A stretch of 49,626 bases of DNA from Burkholderia sp. Bp8963 (GCF_003854275.1 NZ_QTQP01000054.1:1-49626), one strand, 5' to 3'. Shown: positions 1 to 7,822, numbered from the stretch's first letter. The notes: generated by a model not told the origin, from the letters alone. Program-made: numbers and translations.

Positions 1-70
1 TCAGCTCATCGGGGAACAGCTTCGGCGCCTTCGGGTTCTTGCTCTTCTTGGTCACGGTTGCATCGGTCAT
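1..70 (-). CDS. IS256-family transposase, N-terminal part (runs off the window)
   Basis: The reverse strand opens with ATG at 70 and stays open to the window edge. It reads MTDATVTKKSKNPKAPKLFP followed by DEL. This lysine-rich start followed by a K/RLFPDEL block is what I recall from the N-terminus of IS256-family (mutator-type) DDE transposases of Burkholderia, which cut and paste the insertion sequence between its terminal inverted repeats. Only 23 residues are visible, so the catalytic DDE residues cannot be checked. The family call rests on remembered family sequence. Confidence 0.6.
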   Translation of the reverse strand, partial: MTDATVTKKSKNPKAPKLFPDEL

Positions 71-127
71 AGACGTTATTTCCGTTATCGTCTCATGACC
101 TCGGCACACGAAAAAACTGACAGGCTC
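1..127 (-). mobile_element. Left-hand end of an IS256-type insertion sequence
   Basis: The transposase starts at 70 and reads leftward, so the outer end of the element should lie to its right. Group II intron maturase sequence becomes recognisable from about 128 onward, so the element probably ends at about 120-128. The stretch at 97-127 (cacacgaaaaaactgacagg and onward) is A/T-rich and is the likely terminal inverted repeat. The other end is outside the window, so neither the repeat nor a target duplication can be confirmed. Confidence 0.4.
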
Positions 128-289
128 GTGTGGTACCGCACTCTGCGCCGTCGCAGTCAGAAGCATCGCCTGACGGGGCAACGTATGAGTCGTCTCGCCG
201 CGCACTGGTTGCCCCTCGTCCATATATGCCACCCCTATCCGAACCAACGTCTGATCGTTACGACCCAAGGCAGGAGCCGTATGCGGTAA
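128..289 (+). pseudogene. Group II intron reverse transcriptase/maturase, C-terminal remnant
   Basis: This frame reads VWYRTLRRRSQKHRLTGQRM, then a leucine-rich stretch and HPYPNQRL, ending at TAA 287-289. The pattern W-x-R-x-L-[RK]-R-R-S-Q, a helical segment and then HP[YWF]P-x-x-R is the tail of the X/DNA-binding region of bacterial group II intron-encoded proteins. The reverse transcriptase core upstream is gone, replaced by the IS256 end at about 127. The stop falls inside intron domain V, as I recall for class C introns. The remnant cannot encode an active maturase. Confidence 0.65.
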
Positions 290-346
290 TTCCGCACGTA
301 CGGATCTGTGGAGGGGGTGATGGGCGACCGTCATTCCTACTCCGAC
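274..346 (+). ncRNA. Group II intron domains V and VI (3' end of a class C-like intron)
   Basis: Positions 274-307 read GAGCCGTATGCGGTAATTCC and then GCACGTACGGATCT. This matches the bacterial group II intron domain V hairpin: the AGC catalytic triad at 275-277, a tetraloop-capped upper stem (GCGG/CCGC) and a lower arm ACGGATC. Positions 310-343 form a second hairpin (GGAGGGGGTGAtGG against CCgTCATTCCtaCTCC) with an unpaired A near 339, as expected for the domain VI branch-point adenosine. The intron would end at about 346 in ..CCGAC, consistent with a terminal AY. The 5' part is lost, so this is a dead fragment, but the strand and family call are firm. Confidence 0.75.
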
Positions 347-453
347 TGGTTATTGGTTTCTCTCAATCATCTAGCAGTACGACAAGCAAGCGCCAGCAGT
401 CAGCCAGAATGCCGCAATCGGTGGCGCGCATCCCGCTCGCGTTCTGAAGCGAG

Positions 454-990
454 TCAGTCCTTCGGCAGACACAAAACGTCGAGTGCCTCTTTCGAGAACT
501 CGACCCAGAACTGCTCGTGCGCGATGCCCGCTTTCAGCACCAGACGCTGAAGGCGCTGCGCACGCGATCCTGCGTCAGCCGGAAAATCGTGTGCGTCGAT
601 CTGCCGGTACAGGTCGAGCTTTTCCTGGTGCAGCGTCATGCGTCGCCGGATTTCCTCCTCGAGGCCGGCGGGGCCGAGCACCGCTTCCGCGCGCAGCCGG
701 ACCATCAGCGCTTCGCGCAGCGGCGTCGGGTTTTCCTGCTCGGCGATCCAGCGTCGCAATTCCTTCTTGCCGGCTGGCAGGATCCGGTACGCGCGCTTGC
801 GGCCACGCCCCGACTCTTCCGGCAGCGATTCGATCCACCCCGACTCCTCGAGGCGGCCCAGCTCGCGATAGATTTGCTGGTGGGTCGCCTGCCAGAAATA
901 GCCGATCGAGCGATCGAAGCGGCCGGCGAGTTCCGAGCCGGAACCGGGACGTTCGGCAAGGGCGGTGAGCAGTGCGTGGGGCAGTGACAT
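454..990 (-). CDS. PadR-family transcriptional regulator
   Basis: This 178-residue protein begins MSLPHALLTALAERPGSGSE. It has the PadR layout: an N-terminal winged helix (about 1-80, including the segment IGYFWQATHQQIYRELGRLE that resembles the PadR recognition helix) and a C-terminal helical dimerisation part (about 90-178) with the ETLxLR-like block REALMVRLRAEAVLG. PadR proteins usually repress a neighbouring gene and are released by small aromatic or lipophilic ligands. It is divergent from the fadH-like gene, and two matching 18-bp operators lie between them, so it most likely controls that gene and itself. The ligand cannot be predicted from the sequence. Confidence 0.85.
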   Translation of the reverse strand: MSLPHALLTALAERPGSGSELAGRFDRSIGYFWQATHQQIYRELGRLEESGWIESLPEESGRGRKRAYRILPAGKKELRRWIAEQENPTPLREALMVRLRAEAVLGPAGLEEEIRRRMTLHQEKLDLYRQIDAHDFPADAGSRAQRLQRLVLKAGIAHEQFWVEFSKEALDVLCLPKD

Positions 991-1068
991 GGTGAATCGA
1001 AGGAATCCGCGAGATTAGCTGCATCTTGCCATATTGGGGTCATAGGGTTAACCGCAGCAGGATATGTT

Positions 1069-1086
1069 TGCGCAACTTGTTGCACA
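1069..1086. promoter_or_regulatory. Operator 1, inverted repeat in the padR/fadH intergenic region
   Basis: TGCGCAACttGTTGCACA is an 18-bp near-perfect dyad (7 of 8 pairs). It shares its core CAACttGTTG with operator 2, in reverse orientation. It lies between the divergent PadR and fadH-like genes and is the likely PadR binding site. Confidence 0.65.
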
Positions 1087-1109
1087 AACGAGGGTCTCGG
1101 ACTACTATC

Positions 1110-1127
1110 TGTGCAACAAGTTGCATA
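1110..1127. promoter_or_regulatory. Operator 2, inverted repeat just upstream of the fadH-like gene
   Basis: TGTGCAACaaGTTGCATA is an 18-bp dyad whose reverse complement closely matches operator 1. The centres are 41 bp apart, about four helical turns, so two PadR dimers could bind on the same face of the DNA. It ends 15 bp before the chosen fadH start at 1143, so bound protein would block the promoter or ribosome loading region. Confidence 0.65.
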
Positions 1128-1142
1128 AATGGTGACGCTTCG

Positions 1143-3164
1143 ATGATCCGATATCCGCATTTGATGGCTCCGCTTGAACTTGGCTTCACGTCGCTCAGAA
1201 ATCGCGTTCTGATGGGCTCGATGCACGTCGGCCTGGAAGAGGCGCCGAATGGCTTCGAGAGGATGGCAGCGTTTTACGCTGAACGTGCGCGTGGCGAGGT
1301 CGGCCTGATCGTAACGGGAGGGATCGCGCCGAATGAGCGTGCGCGTCCGATGCATGGCGGCGCGATGCTGACCACGGAGGAGGAGGCCGAGCACCATCGC
1401 GCAATTACCGGGGCCGTGCACGCGCACGGCGGCAAGATCGCGATGCAGATCCTGCATTTCGGCCGGTATTCCTATCAGCCCAATCTGGTTGCACCGAGTC
1501 CGCTGCGTGCACCCATCAATCCATTTGTCCCGCACGAGCTGAGTGACGACGAGGTGGAGCAGACCATTGCCGATTTCGTGAATTGCGCCGCGCTGGCGCA
1601 ATACGCGGGCTATGACGGCGTCGAGATCATGGGCTCGGAAGGCTATCTCATCAACGAGTTCATTGCGTCACGCACCAATCAGCGTACCGATCGTTGGGGC
1701 GGCGAATATGAAAACCGCATTCGTTTCCCGGTAGAGACGGTGCGCCGCGTACGCGAGCGCGTCGGACGCAATTTCATCATCGTGTATCGATTGTCGATGC
1801 TCGACCTGGTCGAAGGGGGATCGACGCTCGACGAAGTGATTCAGCTTGCACAGGCCGTCGAGCGCGCAGGCGCGACGATCATCAATACCGGGATCGGCTG
1901 GCATGAAGCCCGAGTTCCGACGATCGCGACCAAAGTTCCCCGCGGCGCCTATGCATGGGTGACGCAACGACTGATGGGCAAGGTGTCCGTTCCGTTAGTC
2001 GCGACCAATCGCATCAATACGCCCGAAATCGCCGAGAAGCTGCTGGCCGACGGCGCGTGTGACATGGTGTCGATGGCGCGGCCATTCCTGGCCGATGCCG
2101 AGTTCGTCCGCAAGGCCCGTGAAGGGCGCGCGGACGAAATCAATACCTGTATTGGCTGCAATCAGGCGTGTCTGGACCACACGTTCGCCGGCAAGATTAC
2201 GTCGTGCCTCGTGAATCCGCGCGCGTGCCACGAAACCGAAATCATGATTCGCCCAGCCGAACGGCGCAAGCGAATCGCCGTGGTCGGAGCAGGGCCCGCG
2301 GGGCTGAGCTGCGCAGTGACGGCGGCCGAACGTGGCCATGCGGTGACGCTTTACGAAGCCGGCACGGAGATCGGCGGGCAGTTCAACATAGCCAGAAAGG
2401 TGCCCGGCAAAGAGGAATTCAACGAGACGCTCCGCTATTTTCGGAAACAGATCGCGCTGCGCGGCGTGGAGCTTCGACTCAATACGCGCGCAACCGCGGA
2501 GATGCTGATGCAAGGCGGTTTCGACGACGTGGTGTTGGCGACCGGCATCGTGCCACGGACCCCGTCGATCGAAGGCGTGGATCATCCGAAGGTGCTGGGC
2601 TATCTCGACGTGCTTCGGGACGAAAAAGCCGTGGGACGCAGCGTCGCCATCGTGGGCGCCGGCGGGATCGGTTTTGATGTGGCCGAATACCTGACCCATC
2701 GTGGCGAGCGTGCGAGTCTGAACCCGGACAAGTTTTTTGCGGAATGGGGCGTCGATCCCGCGTATACGAACGCCGGCGGCCTGCGTGAGCGGCAACTTGA
2801 ACCCGCGCCTCGGCAGGTTCACCTGCTTCAGCGGAAAAAATCCAAAGTTGGCGACGGGCTCGGCAAGACTACCGGCTGGATTCACCGCACGGCGCTGAAA
2901 GCGCGAGGTGTGGGGATGGCATCGTCGGTCGAGTACCAGCGCATCGATGACGACGGCCTCCACGTGACAATCGACGGCATCGCACAGACGCTGCCGGTCG
3001 ATAACGTGGTGATCTGCGCCGGACAACAGCCGTTGCGCGAGCTGGAAAAACAGCTGGAGGCAGCGGGATGCACAGTCCACCTGATCGGCGGCGCCTGCGA
3101 GGCGGCCGAACTCGATGCCAAGCGCGCCATTCACCAAGGCACGACGCTCGCAGCCACACTTTGA
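1143..3164 (+). CDS. fadH: NADPH-dependent 2,4-dienoyl-CoA reductase (FadH-like)
   Basis: This 673-residue protein is the same size as E. coli FadH. Residues 1-330 are an Old Yellow Enzyme-type FMN barrel, containing YDGVEIMGSEGYLINEF (catalytic Tyr region) and GIGWHEARVPTIA (His). Cysteines near 336, 339, 343 and 355 (CIGCNQAC, then TSC) match the 4Fe-4S ligands. From about 380 a dinucleotide-binding domain starts with VGAGPAGL, and a second GAGGIGFD motif lies near 505. The family reduces 2,4-dienoyl-CoA during oxidation of unsaturated fatty acids, but relatives act on other enones. An in-frame extension to 1026 was rejected because it would run through both operators; ATG 1143 gives the usual N-terminus. 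PadR control is not the usual fatty-acid control, so the substrate may differ. Confidence 0.88.
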   Translation: MIRYPHLMAPLELGFTSLRNRVLMGSMHVGLEEAPNGFERMAAFYAERARGEVGLIVTGGIAPNERARPMHGGAMLTTEEEAEHHRAITGAVHAHGGKIAMQILHFGRYSYQPNLVAPSPLRAPINPFVPHELSDDEVEQTIADFVNCAALAQYAGYDGVEIMGSEGYLINEFIASRTNQRTDRWGGEYENRIRFPVETVRRVRERVGRNFIIVYRLSMLDLVEGGSTLDEVIQLAQAVERAGATIINTGIGWHEARVPTIATKVPRGAYAWVTQRLMGKVSVPLVATNRINTPEIAEKLLADGACDMVSMARPFLADAEFVRKAREGRADEINTCIGCNQACLDHTFAGKITSCLVNPRACHETEIMIRPAERRKRIAVVGAGPAGLSCAVTAAERGHAVTLYEAGTEIGGQFNIARKVPGKEEFNETLRYFRKQIALRGVELRLNTRATAEMLMQGGFDDVVLATGIVPRTPSIEGVDHPKVLGYLDVLRDEKAVGRSVAIVGAGGIGFDVAEYLTHRGERASLNPDKFFAEWGVDPAYTNAGGLRERQLEPAPRQVHLLQRKKSKVGDGLGKTTGWIHRTALKARGVGMASSVEYQRIDDDGLHVTIDGIAQTLPVDNVVICAGQQPLRELEKQLEAAGCTVHLIGGACEAAELDAKRAIHQGTTLAATL

Positions 3165-3200
3165 TGAGTGTGCGTTTTCCGTTTGCTACCGGAGTTCTTC

Positions 3201-3641
3201 ATGACGAAAGCCCTGACCCACCTCCATCCCGCCGTCGAGAAATCCCTTGCGATCTGGCATTCGTTCGTCGAACGCAACGATTTGAGCGCGCTCGACACCA
3301 TCGTTCATCCGGACGCAGTCTTTCGTTCGCCAATGGCCTTCAAGCCGTACAGCCCGGCACCCGCTTTGATCCTGGCGCTACAGACAGTGGTGACGATCTT
3401 CAAGGAGTTTACCTATCACCGCCAGTTTGGCGGCGACGATGGCCTGAGCGTGGTGCTGGAATTCAGTGCAACCGTCGGAGACAAGCAGCTCAAGGGTATC
3501 GACATGATCCGTTTCGACGAGGAAGGCCGAATCGTCGAGTTCGAGGTCATGATCCGTCCGCTCAATGCGCTGCAAACGCTGGGTGCCGAAATGGGGGCGC
3601 GTCTGGGCCAGTATCTTCCTTCATACAAGGTCAACGGCTGA
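3201..3641 (+). CDS. NTF2-like (SnoaL-type) small protein
   Basis: This 146-residue protein begins MTKALTHLHPAVEKSLAIWH, with GGAG 6 bases before the ATG. The alternation of an N-terminal helix (SFVERNDLSALDTIVHPDAVFRSP), strands (YHRQFGGDDGLSVVLEFSA) and the late block IDMIRFDEEGRIVEFEVMIRP is characteristic of the NTF2/SnoaL alpha+beta cone, which serves as isomerase, hydratase or ligand-binding protein. It starts 36 bases after the fadH-like gene and is probably cotranscribed under PadR control. It could act on the same enone substrate. Its 3' end overlaps the convergent hydrolase gene by 21 bp. Confidence 0.75.
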   Translation: MTKALTHLHPAVEKSLAIWHSFVERNDLSALDTIVHPDAVFRSPMAFKPYSPAPALILALQTVVTIFKEFTYHRQFGGDDGLSVVLEFSATVGDKQLKGIDMIRFDEEGRIVEFEVMIRPLNALQTLGAEMGARLGQYLPSYKVNG

Positions 3642-4445
3642 AGATGGAAGCCGATGAAACGCCGCGATGCGGGCCCACATCGCGGGCGGATTCGAATACA
3701 TCGGGAAGTGGCCACACTCGGGAATCTCGGCGAGCGTGACGCCACGAGCCGCGATATCCGCGAGATACGACAGCGACGCGTTCTGCTCGCCGTACATGAA
3801 CATTTTCGGGCACGGCAGGCCGAGGAACTTGTCCATCAAATCGCCGTTGTCGGACAGATCGACCATCGAGCGGAAGATGCCGCCGACCGCTTCCGCCCGC
3901 ACCTTGTGGCGCAGGCTCGCCGCATACAGCGCGCTCGCGTGGGCAGGTGCGTGCCGCGCGCGCTCGATGAAATCGTCGAAGAAGCGTTCGGCGCTGTCCC
4001 GCGGATAGTCGACGATCTGCCGGCTCAGGAAACAGTCTTCGGGCGCGATGTTGCCTTCGATGTCGACGAAGCTGAGCACGCGCTCCGGATGCCGATGCGC
4101 GAGCATCAGCGCCGTCAGCCCGCCCATCGAATGCCCGACGAGATGGAATCGCTCGAAGCCGGGACGGTCGAGCACGGTCAGCGCCGCTTCGACGAGGAAT
4201 GGAATGCCGACCTTCGACAGATCCGCGCACTGCGTCTCACCGCAGCCCGGCGCGTCGTACGCGATGAACGGCCGGCCCGCGAATTCCGTATGGCGCACGA
4301 TGTCCGCGTAGTCTTCCTTTGTGGAGCCGAAGCCATGCAGGAACACAATCGGCGCGCGCTCGCCGGCACGATGGATCGCGGAGATGTCGACGGCCGTGCC
4401 CTCGATCGTGAACGGGAACCGCGACTGGATAAATTCGTGAGGCAT
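3621..4445 (-). CDS. Alpha/beta-fold hydrolase
   Basis: This 274-residue protein has the oxyanion motif FLHGFGSTKEDY near residue 33, the nucleophile elbow GHSMGG near 99, and the late histidine in ECGHFPMYSNP near 250, so the triad looks complete. The size and HGFGS/GHSMGG motifs resemble C-C bond hydrolases and carboxylesterases, but the substrate cannot be told. The start at 4445 (MPHEFIQSRFPF) is chosen because a GGGAGCGAGG stretch precedes it; a longer frame to 4733 runs back into the aminotransferase gene. It is the last gene of the RraA/aminotransferase operon, 68 bp after its neighbour. Confidence 0.82.
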   Translation of the reverse strand: MPHEFIQSRFPFTIEGTAVDISAIHRAGERAPIVFLHGFGSTKEDYADIVRHTEFAGRPFIAYDAPGCGETQCADLSKVGIPFLVEAALTVLDRPGFERFHLVGHSMGGLTALMLAHRHPERVLSFVDIEGNIAPEDCFLSRQIVDYPRDSAERFFDDFIERARHAPAHASALYAASLRHKVRAEAVGGIFRSMVDLSDNGDLMDKFLGLPCPKMFMYGEQNASLSYLADIAARGVTLAEIPECGHFPMYSNPPAMWARIAAFHRLPSSAVDLV

Positions 4446-4513
4446 CGAACCTCGCTCCCTGGTTGGGCCGGCATTGCGACGTACCGTTGGCGCAGCAGCC
4501 GGCAGAAACATGT

Positions 4514-5731
4514 TCAATCGACGAGCGACCGGCAGAATCCCTGAATGGCGTCGCATGCGTGCTGCAGCGACGCATCGTCCAGCGCGTAGGCGATACGGAT
4601 ATACGGCCCGAGCCCGAATGCACTGCCATGCACGGTGGCGACGCCGGCTTCGTCGAGCAATGCGTTGACCACGTCCTCGTCGCTGCGAAGGCGCGTGCCG
4701 GCCGGCGTCGTCTTGCCGATCAGGCCCGCGCACGACGCGAACGCATAGAACGCGCCTTGCGGCATCGCGCAGTGCAAGCCCGGGGCCTGGTTCAACTGTT
4801 CGACGACGAGATCGCGTCGACGCTGGAACGCGACGCGCGAATGAAAAATGAAGCCCTGCGGCCCTGACAGCGCGGCCAGAGCCGCGTGCTGTGAGATCGT
4901 CGATGCGCCCGACGTCTGCTGGCCCTGCAATTTTTCCATCGCGTCGATCAGCCAGCCGGGGCCCGTGCCGAAGCCGATGCGCCAGCCCGTCATCGCGTAC
5001 GCCTTCGACACGCCGTTCATCGTCAGCACGCGTTCGCTCAGCCGTGGTTCGACCTGGGCGATCGTGCGGAAGTCGACGCCGTCGAAGATCAGGTGCTCGT
5101 AGATGTCGTCGGACAGCACGAGCACTTGCGGATGCGCGAGCAGCACGTCGGCGAGCGCCTGCAGTTCCGCGCGGCTGTACACCGCGCCCGTCGGGTTCGA
5201 CGGCGAGTTCAGGATCAGCCAGCGCGTGCGCGGCGTGATCGCGGCTTGCAGTGCGCCGGGCGTGAGCTTGAAGCCGCTTTCAGCACCGCACGCGACGGTG
5301 ACGGACGTGCCGCCGCAGAGCTGGACGATCTCGGGGTAGCTGACCCAGTATGGCGCGGGCACGATGACCTCGTCGCGCTCGTTGAGCGTCGCGGCCAGCG
5401 CATTGAAGATCACCTGCTTGCCGCCGTTGCATACGATCGTGTTGCGCCAGTCGACGTCGAGGCCGTTCTCGCGCTTGAATTTTCCGGCGATCGCTTCGCG
5501 CAGCGCACGCAGCCCCGCGACCTGCGTGTAGCGCGTGTGGCCCGCGCGGATCGCCGCGATGCCGGCCTCGCGCACATGCCCGGGCGTGTCGAAATCCGGT
5601 TCGCCGGCACTCAGCGAAATCACCTTCGCGCCACTCGCGCGCCGCGCGGCCACGCGGTCCATCACGCGGTAGGTCGCCGACGGCTGCGCGGCCGCGAGGA
5701 AGCGGTTCAACGGATGGGCGCGTGCATTCAT
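4514..5731 (-). CDS. PLP-dependent aminotransferase, class I/II (aspartate aminotransferase-like)
   Basis: This 405-residue fold-type I aminotransferase has the N-terminal block ISLSAGEPDFDTP, the cofactor-binding NSPSNPTGAVYS, the SDDIYEHLIFDG segment, the PLP lysine in NGVSKAYAMTGWRIGF and the C-terminal YIRIAYA arginine motif. It would interconvert an amino acid and a 2-oxo acid. GGAGGT lies 9 bases before ATG 5731; an ATG 15 bases further out is less well placed. The start overlaps the upstream RraA-like stop as ATGA (5731-5728), indicating translational coupling. Its 2-oxo acid product could feed the adjacent RraA-fold lyases, but that link is inferred. Confidence 0.87.
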   Translation of the reverse strand: MNARAHPLNRFLAAAQPSATYRVMDRVAARRASGAKVISLSAGEPDFDTPGHVREAGIAAIRAGHTRYTQVAGLRALREAIAGKFKRENGLDVDWRNTIVCNGGKQVIFNALAATLNERDEVIVPAPYWVSYPEIVQLCGGTSVTVACGAESGFKLTPGALQAAITPRTRWLILNSPSNPTGAVYSRAELQALADVLLAHPQVLVLSDDIYEHLIFDGVDFRTIAQVEPRLSERVLTMNGVSKAYAMTGWRIGFGTGPGWLIDAMEKLQGQQTSGASTISQHAALAALSGPQGFIFHSRVAFQRRRDLVVEQLNQAPGLHCAMPQGAFYAFASCAGLIGKTTPAGTRLRSDEDVVNALLDEAGVATVHGSAFGLGPYIRIAYALDDASLQHACDAIQGFCRSLVD

Positions 5732-6378
5732 CGTGCGGACCTCCATTGCGTCAGGCCGAGCAGGTCGAGCGTCGTGCGGCCGGTGGCCAGCGCTGCCATG
5801 ATCTGCGCTTCCTTGTCCGCGCGTGCCTGGCCGTTCGCGAGCGTCGCCTGCGCATGCGCTGCCGGGATGATCACGACGCCGTCGTCGTCGGCCACCACGA
5901 GGTCGCCGGCTGCAACCGGCGTGCCCGCGAAGCTGAGCGGCGCACCGACCGACGGCGCGCTGTCCTTCAGCGTGCCGCGTACCGACACGCCGCGCGTGAA
6001 CACCGGGAAGCGGCGCGCGGTGAGCGCCGCGATGTCGCGCACGCCGCCGTCGATCACGAGGCCCGCGATGCCGGCCGCTTCGGCCGCGGCGGCGAGCACT
6101 TCGCCCCAGTATCCGGCGACGAACCCGCCCGTCGACACGACGAGCACGCTGCCGCGCAGCGCCTGCTCCATCGCGAGATGGATCGCGAGATTGTCGCCCG
6201 GCGCGCATTCGACCGGATATGCGGGGCCGGCAACCGACGCGCCGGGCCAGATCGTGCGGATCGCCGGATCGACGGAACTGGTCGGCAGCCCGGACGCTTC
6301 GTAGAGCGTCGACGTGCCGAGCTTGCGCGCCTGCTCGAGCGTCGCGGCGTCGTAGGAGAGGATGGCGTCGGACATCAT
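5728..6378 (-). CDS. RraA-like protein 1 (demethylmenaquinone methyltransferase/RraA fold)
   Basis: This 216-residue protein is the third RraA-fold gene of the operon. Conserved blocks are GLPTSSVDPAIRTIWPG, GGFVAGYWGE, IAGLVIDGGVRDI, FPVFTRGVSVRG and the DLVVADDDGVVIIPAA end. Active RraA-type aldolases carry, as I recall, D-x20-R-D-x2-4-[ED]. Here the first position is Glu (WGE), RD is present, and the trailing acid is missing (RDIAALTA). It may be a non-aldolase member or a partner of the other two. The first ATG (6378) overlaps the preceding stop as ATGA; a second ATG directly follows and sits better for a GGAAAG ribosome site. Confidence 0.82.
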   Translation of the reverse strand: MMSDAILSYDAATLEQARKLGTSTLYEASGLPTSSVDPAIRTIWPGASVAGPAYPVECAPGDNLAIHLAMEQALRGSVLVVSTGGFVAGYWGEVLAAAAEAAGIAGLVIDGGVRDIAALTARRFPVFTRGVSVRGTLKDSAPSVGAPLSFAGTPVAAGDLVVADDDGVVIIPAAHAQATLANGQARADKEAQIMAALATGRTTLDLLGLTQWRSAR

Positions 6379-7055
6379 GCTTTCCGTTGAAGGGTGTGAT
6401 AGCCGAGTGCGGACCGCGCGTCTCGGAGGGTGGCGCCGGCCGCGATGCGTTCGCGGATCGACGATTCGATTGCTTCGATCTGTCGGGCGGTTTCCGCAAC
6501 TTCGCGGGCGCGCGCCCGCGGCACGATCACGACGCCGTTCGCATCGGCCACCACGATGTCGCGCGACGCGACGCGCACCGTGCCGATCGAAACGGTCGTG
6601 TTGACCGACTCGACCTGCACGCGGTCCTTGCCGGTGCGCATGAAGCGGCCGGCCGTGAACAGCGGATAGCCGTCGCCGAGCGCCTTGTTCACGTCGCGGC
6701 AGACGCCGTCGATCACCGTGGCGGCGATGCCGCGCAGGCCCGCGTACTGGGTCATGATGTCGCCCCACACCGTGCAGTCGGTGCGGCCGTCGTTGTCGAT
6801 CACGATCACGTCGCCCTCGGCGACGCCGTCGATGAAATCGCCGACGGTGCCCGCGGGCACGCTCGACGGCACGTACCTGACCGTATACGCCGGGCCGACG
6901 ACGGGATGCGGATAGTCGGCGAGCGGCGCGATGCCGAGCGCCTGGCCGTGCAGGCCGAGCTTGTCCAGCGCGTCGGACACGCCGGGCGTGTCGAGGCCGG
7001 CGAACAGCACGACCAGTTCCTGGTCTTCGGCGCTGGCTTTAAGGGGATTCGTCAT
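6375..7055 (-). CDS. RraA-like protein 2 (demethylmenaquinone methyltransferase/RraA fold)
   Basis: This 226-residue member of the RraA/HMG-aldolase superfamily contains TPGVSDALDKLGLHGQ, VGDFIDGVAEGDVIVIDNDG, WGDIMTQYAGLRGI, TVIDGVCRDVNKA and RDIVVADANGVVIVPRA. The D-x20-R-D part of the metal/pyruvate site is present (WGD to CRD), but the acidic residue normally 2-4 positions later is absent (RDVNKAL). ATG 7055 is preceded by GGAG at 8 bases; a TTG two codons upstream was rejected. It is 22 bp downstream of RraA-like 3 and overlaps RraA-like 1, all on one strand. Confidence 0.82.
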   Translation of the reverse strand: MTNPLKASAEDQELVVLFAGLDTPGVSDALDKLGLHGQALGIAPLADYPHPVVGPAYTVRYVPSSVPAGTVGDFIDGVAEGDVIVIDNDGRTDCTVWGDIMTQYAGLRGIAATVIDGVCRDVNKALGDGYPLFTAGRFMRTGKDRVQVESVNTTVSIGTVRVASRDIVVADANGVVIVPRARAREVAETARQIEAIESSIRERIAAGATLRDARSALGYHTLQRKA

Positions 7056-7077
7056 GGGCAATGCTCCGGGAAAAGGC

Positions 7078-7737
7078 TTACTGCGCGCGAATTGCTTCGA
7101 ATTCCTTGTCGTGCATGACTTCCGCGACGGAGCGGCCGGTTCGCACGGCCGCGACCATCCCGTCCTGGCGGCGCGCGATACGCTCGCCGAGATCGAGCAC
7201 GTCGTCGATGCGTGCGGCCGGCACGAACACGGTGCCGCAGCGGTCGGCGATCACGTAGTCGTCCTCGCGCACGGTCACGCCCGCCATCTGCACGGGCTGG
7301 CCGGCATCGACCTGCACCACGCGATTGCGCGCGCTGATCATCGTGACGCCGCGGCCGTAGACGGGGTAGCCGATCGCTTCGCTGCCGTCGATGTCGCGGC
7401 TGGCACCGTCGATGATCGAGCCGCGGATCCGCTTCGCGCTCGCGGCATTCGCGAGGATGTCACCCCAGCACGAGATGCCGTCGAGTCCGCCGGCGATCAC
7501 GAGTACGCGGTCGTCGGTGGTCACAGCGTCGACGACCGGCGTGATCAGGTGCACGGTGGGCGCAGCGTCGGTCTTGTGGCCGAGCTGGATCGTGCTCGCG
7601 CGTCCGGCGATCTTCGGGCAGTCCCACAACGGGCGTAGGCCGACGGTGGCGCCCGGCAGGCCGAGAAAATCGAGCGCGTCGGACACGGTATTCGTGTCGA
7701 GCGCCGCGAGGCGGTCGAGATGAGAGGCTTGGGTCAT
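7078..7737 (-). CDS. RraA-like protein 3, probable aldolase/decarboxylase-type member
   Basis: This 219-residue protein is the first gene of the operon. Blocks include TNTVSDALDFLGLPGATVG, SCWGDILANAASAKRIRG, SIIDGASRDIDGSEAIGYPV and DDYVIADRCGTVFVPAA. It is the only one of the three with the whole D-x20-R-D-x4-E pattern (WGD, SRD, then E four residues later), so it is the best candidate for a divalent-metal pyruvate-forming aldolase or oxaloacetate decarboxylase. It starts 188 bp from the divergent LysR gene and is probably activated by it through the sites at 7784-7822. Confidence 0.83.
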   Translation of the reverse strand: MTQASHLDRLAALDTNTVSDALDFLGLPGATVGLRPLWDCPKIAGRASTIQLGHKTDAAPTVHLITPVVDAVTTDDRVLVIAGGLDGISCWGDILANAASAKRIRGSIIDGASRDIDGSEAIGYPVYGRGVTMISARNRVVQVDAGQPVQMAGVTVREDDYVIADRCGTVFVPAARIDDVLDLGERIARRQDGMVAAVRTGRSVAEVMHDKEFEAIRAQ

Positions 7738-7783
7738 GGCGACGGGTTCCGTTGGCTGAGGCTCTCATCGTCGGGCCCGGCGC

Positions 7784-7822
7784 CTGATATGTAAATTCGC
7801 GATTTCGTATCTGACTGATATG
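7784..7822. promoter_or_regulatory. Candidate LysR binding region between the divergent RraA operon and its regulator
   Basis: The octamer CTGATATG occurs at 7784-7791 and again at 7815-7822, 31 bp apart (three helical turns). An imperfect dyad spans 7786-7811 with arms GATAtGtAA and TTtCgTATC, and TATC-n5-GATA lies at 7808-7820. The stretch is AT-rich amid GC-rich surroundings. Such T-n11-A type dyads plus a phased second half-site are typical of LysR-controlled divergent promoters. Confidence 0.5.

Noticed and set aside
1995..3137. 380-codon reverse frame inside the fadH-like gene
   Set aside because: The opposite strand encodes an intact FadH with cofactor motifs; the reverse frame has no family pattern.
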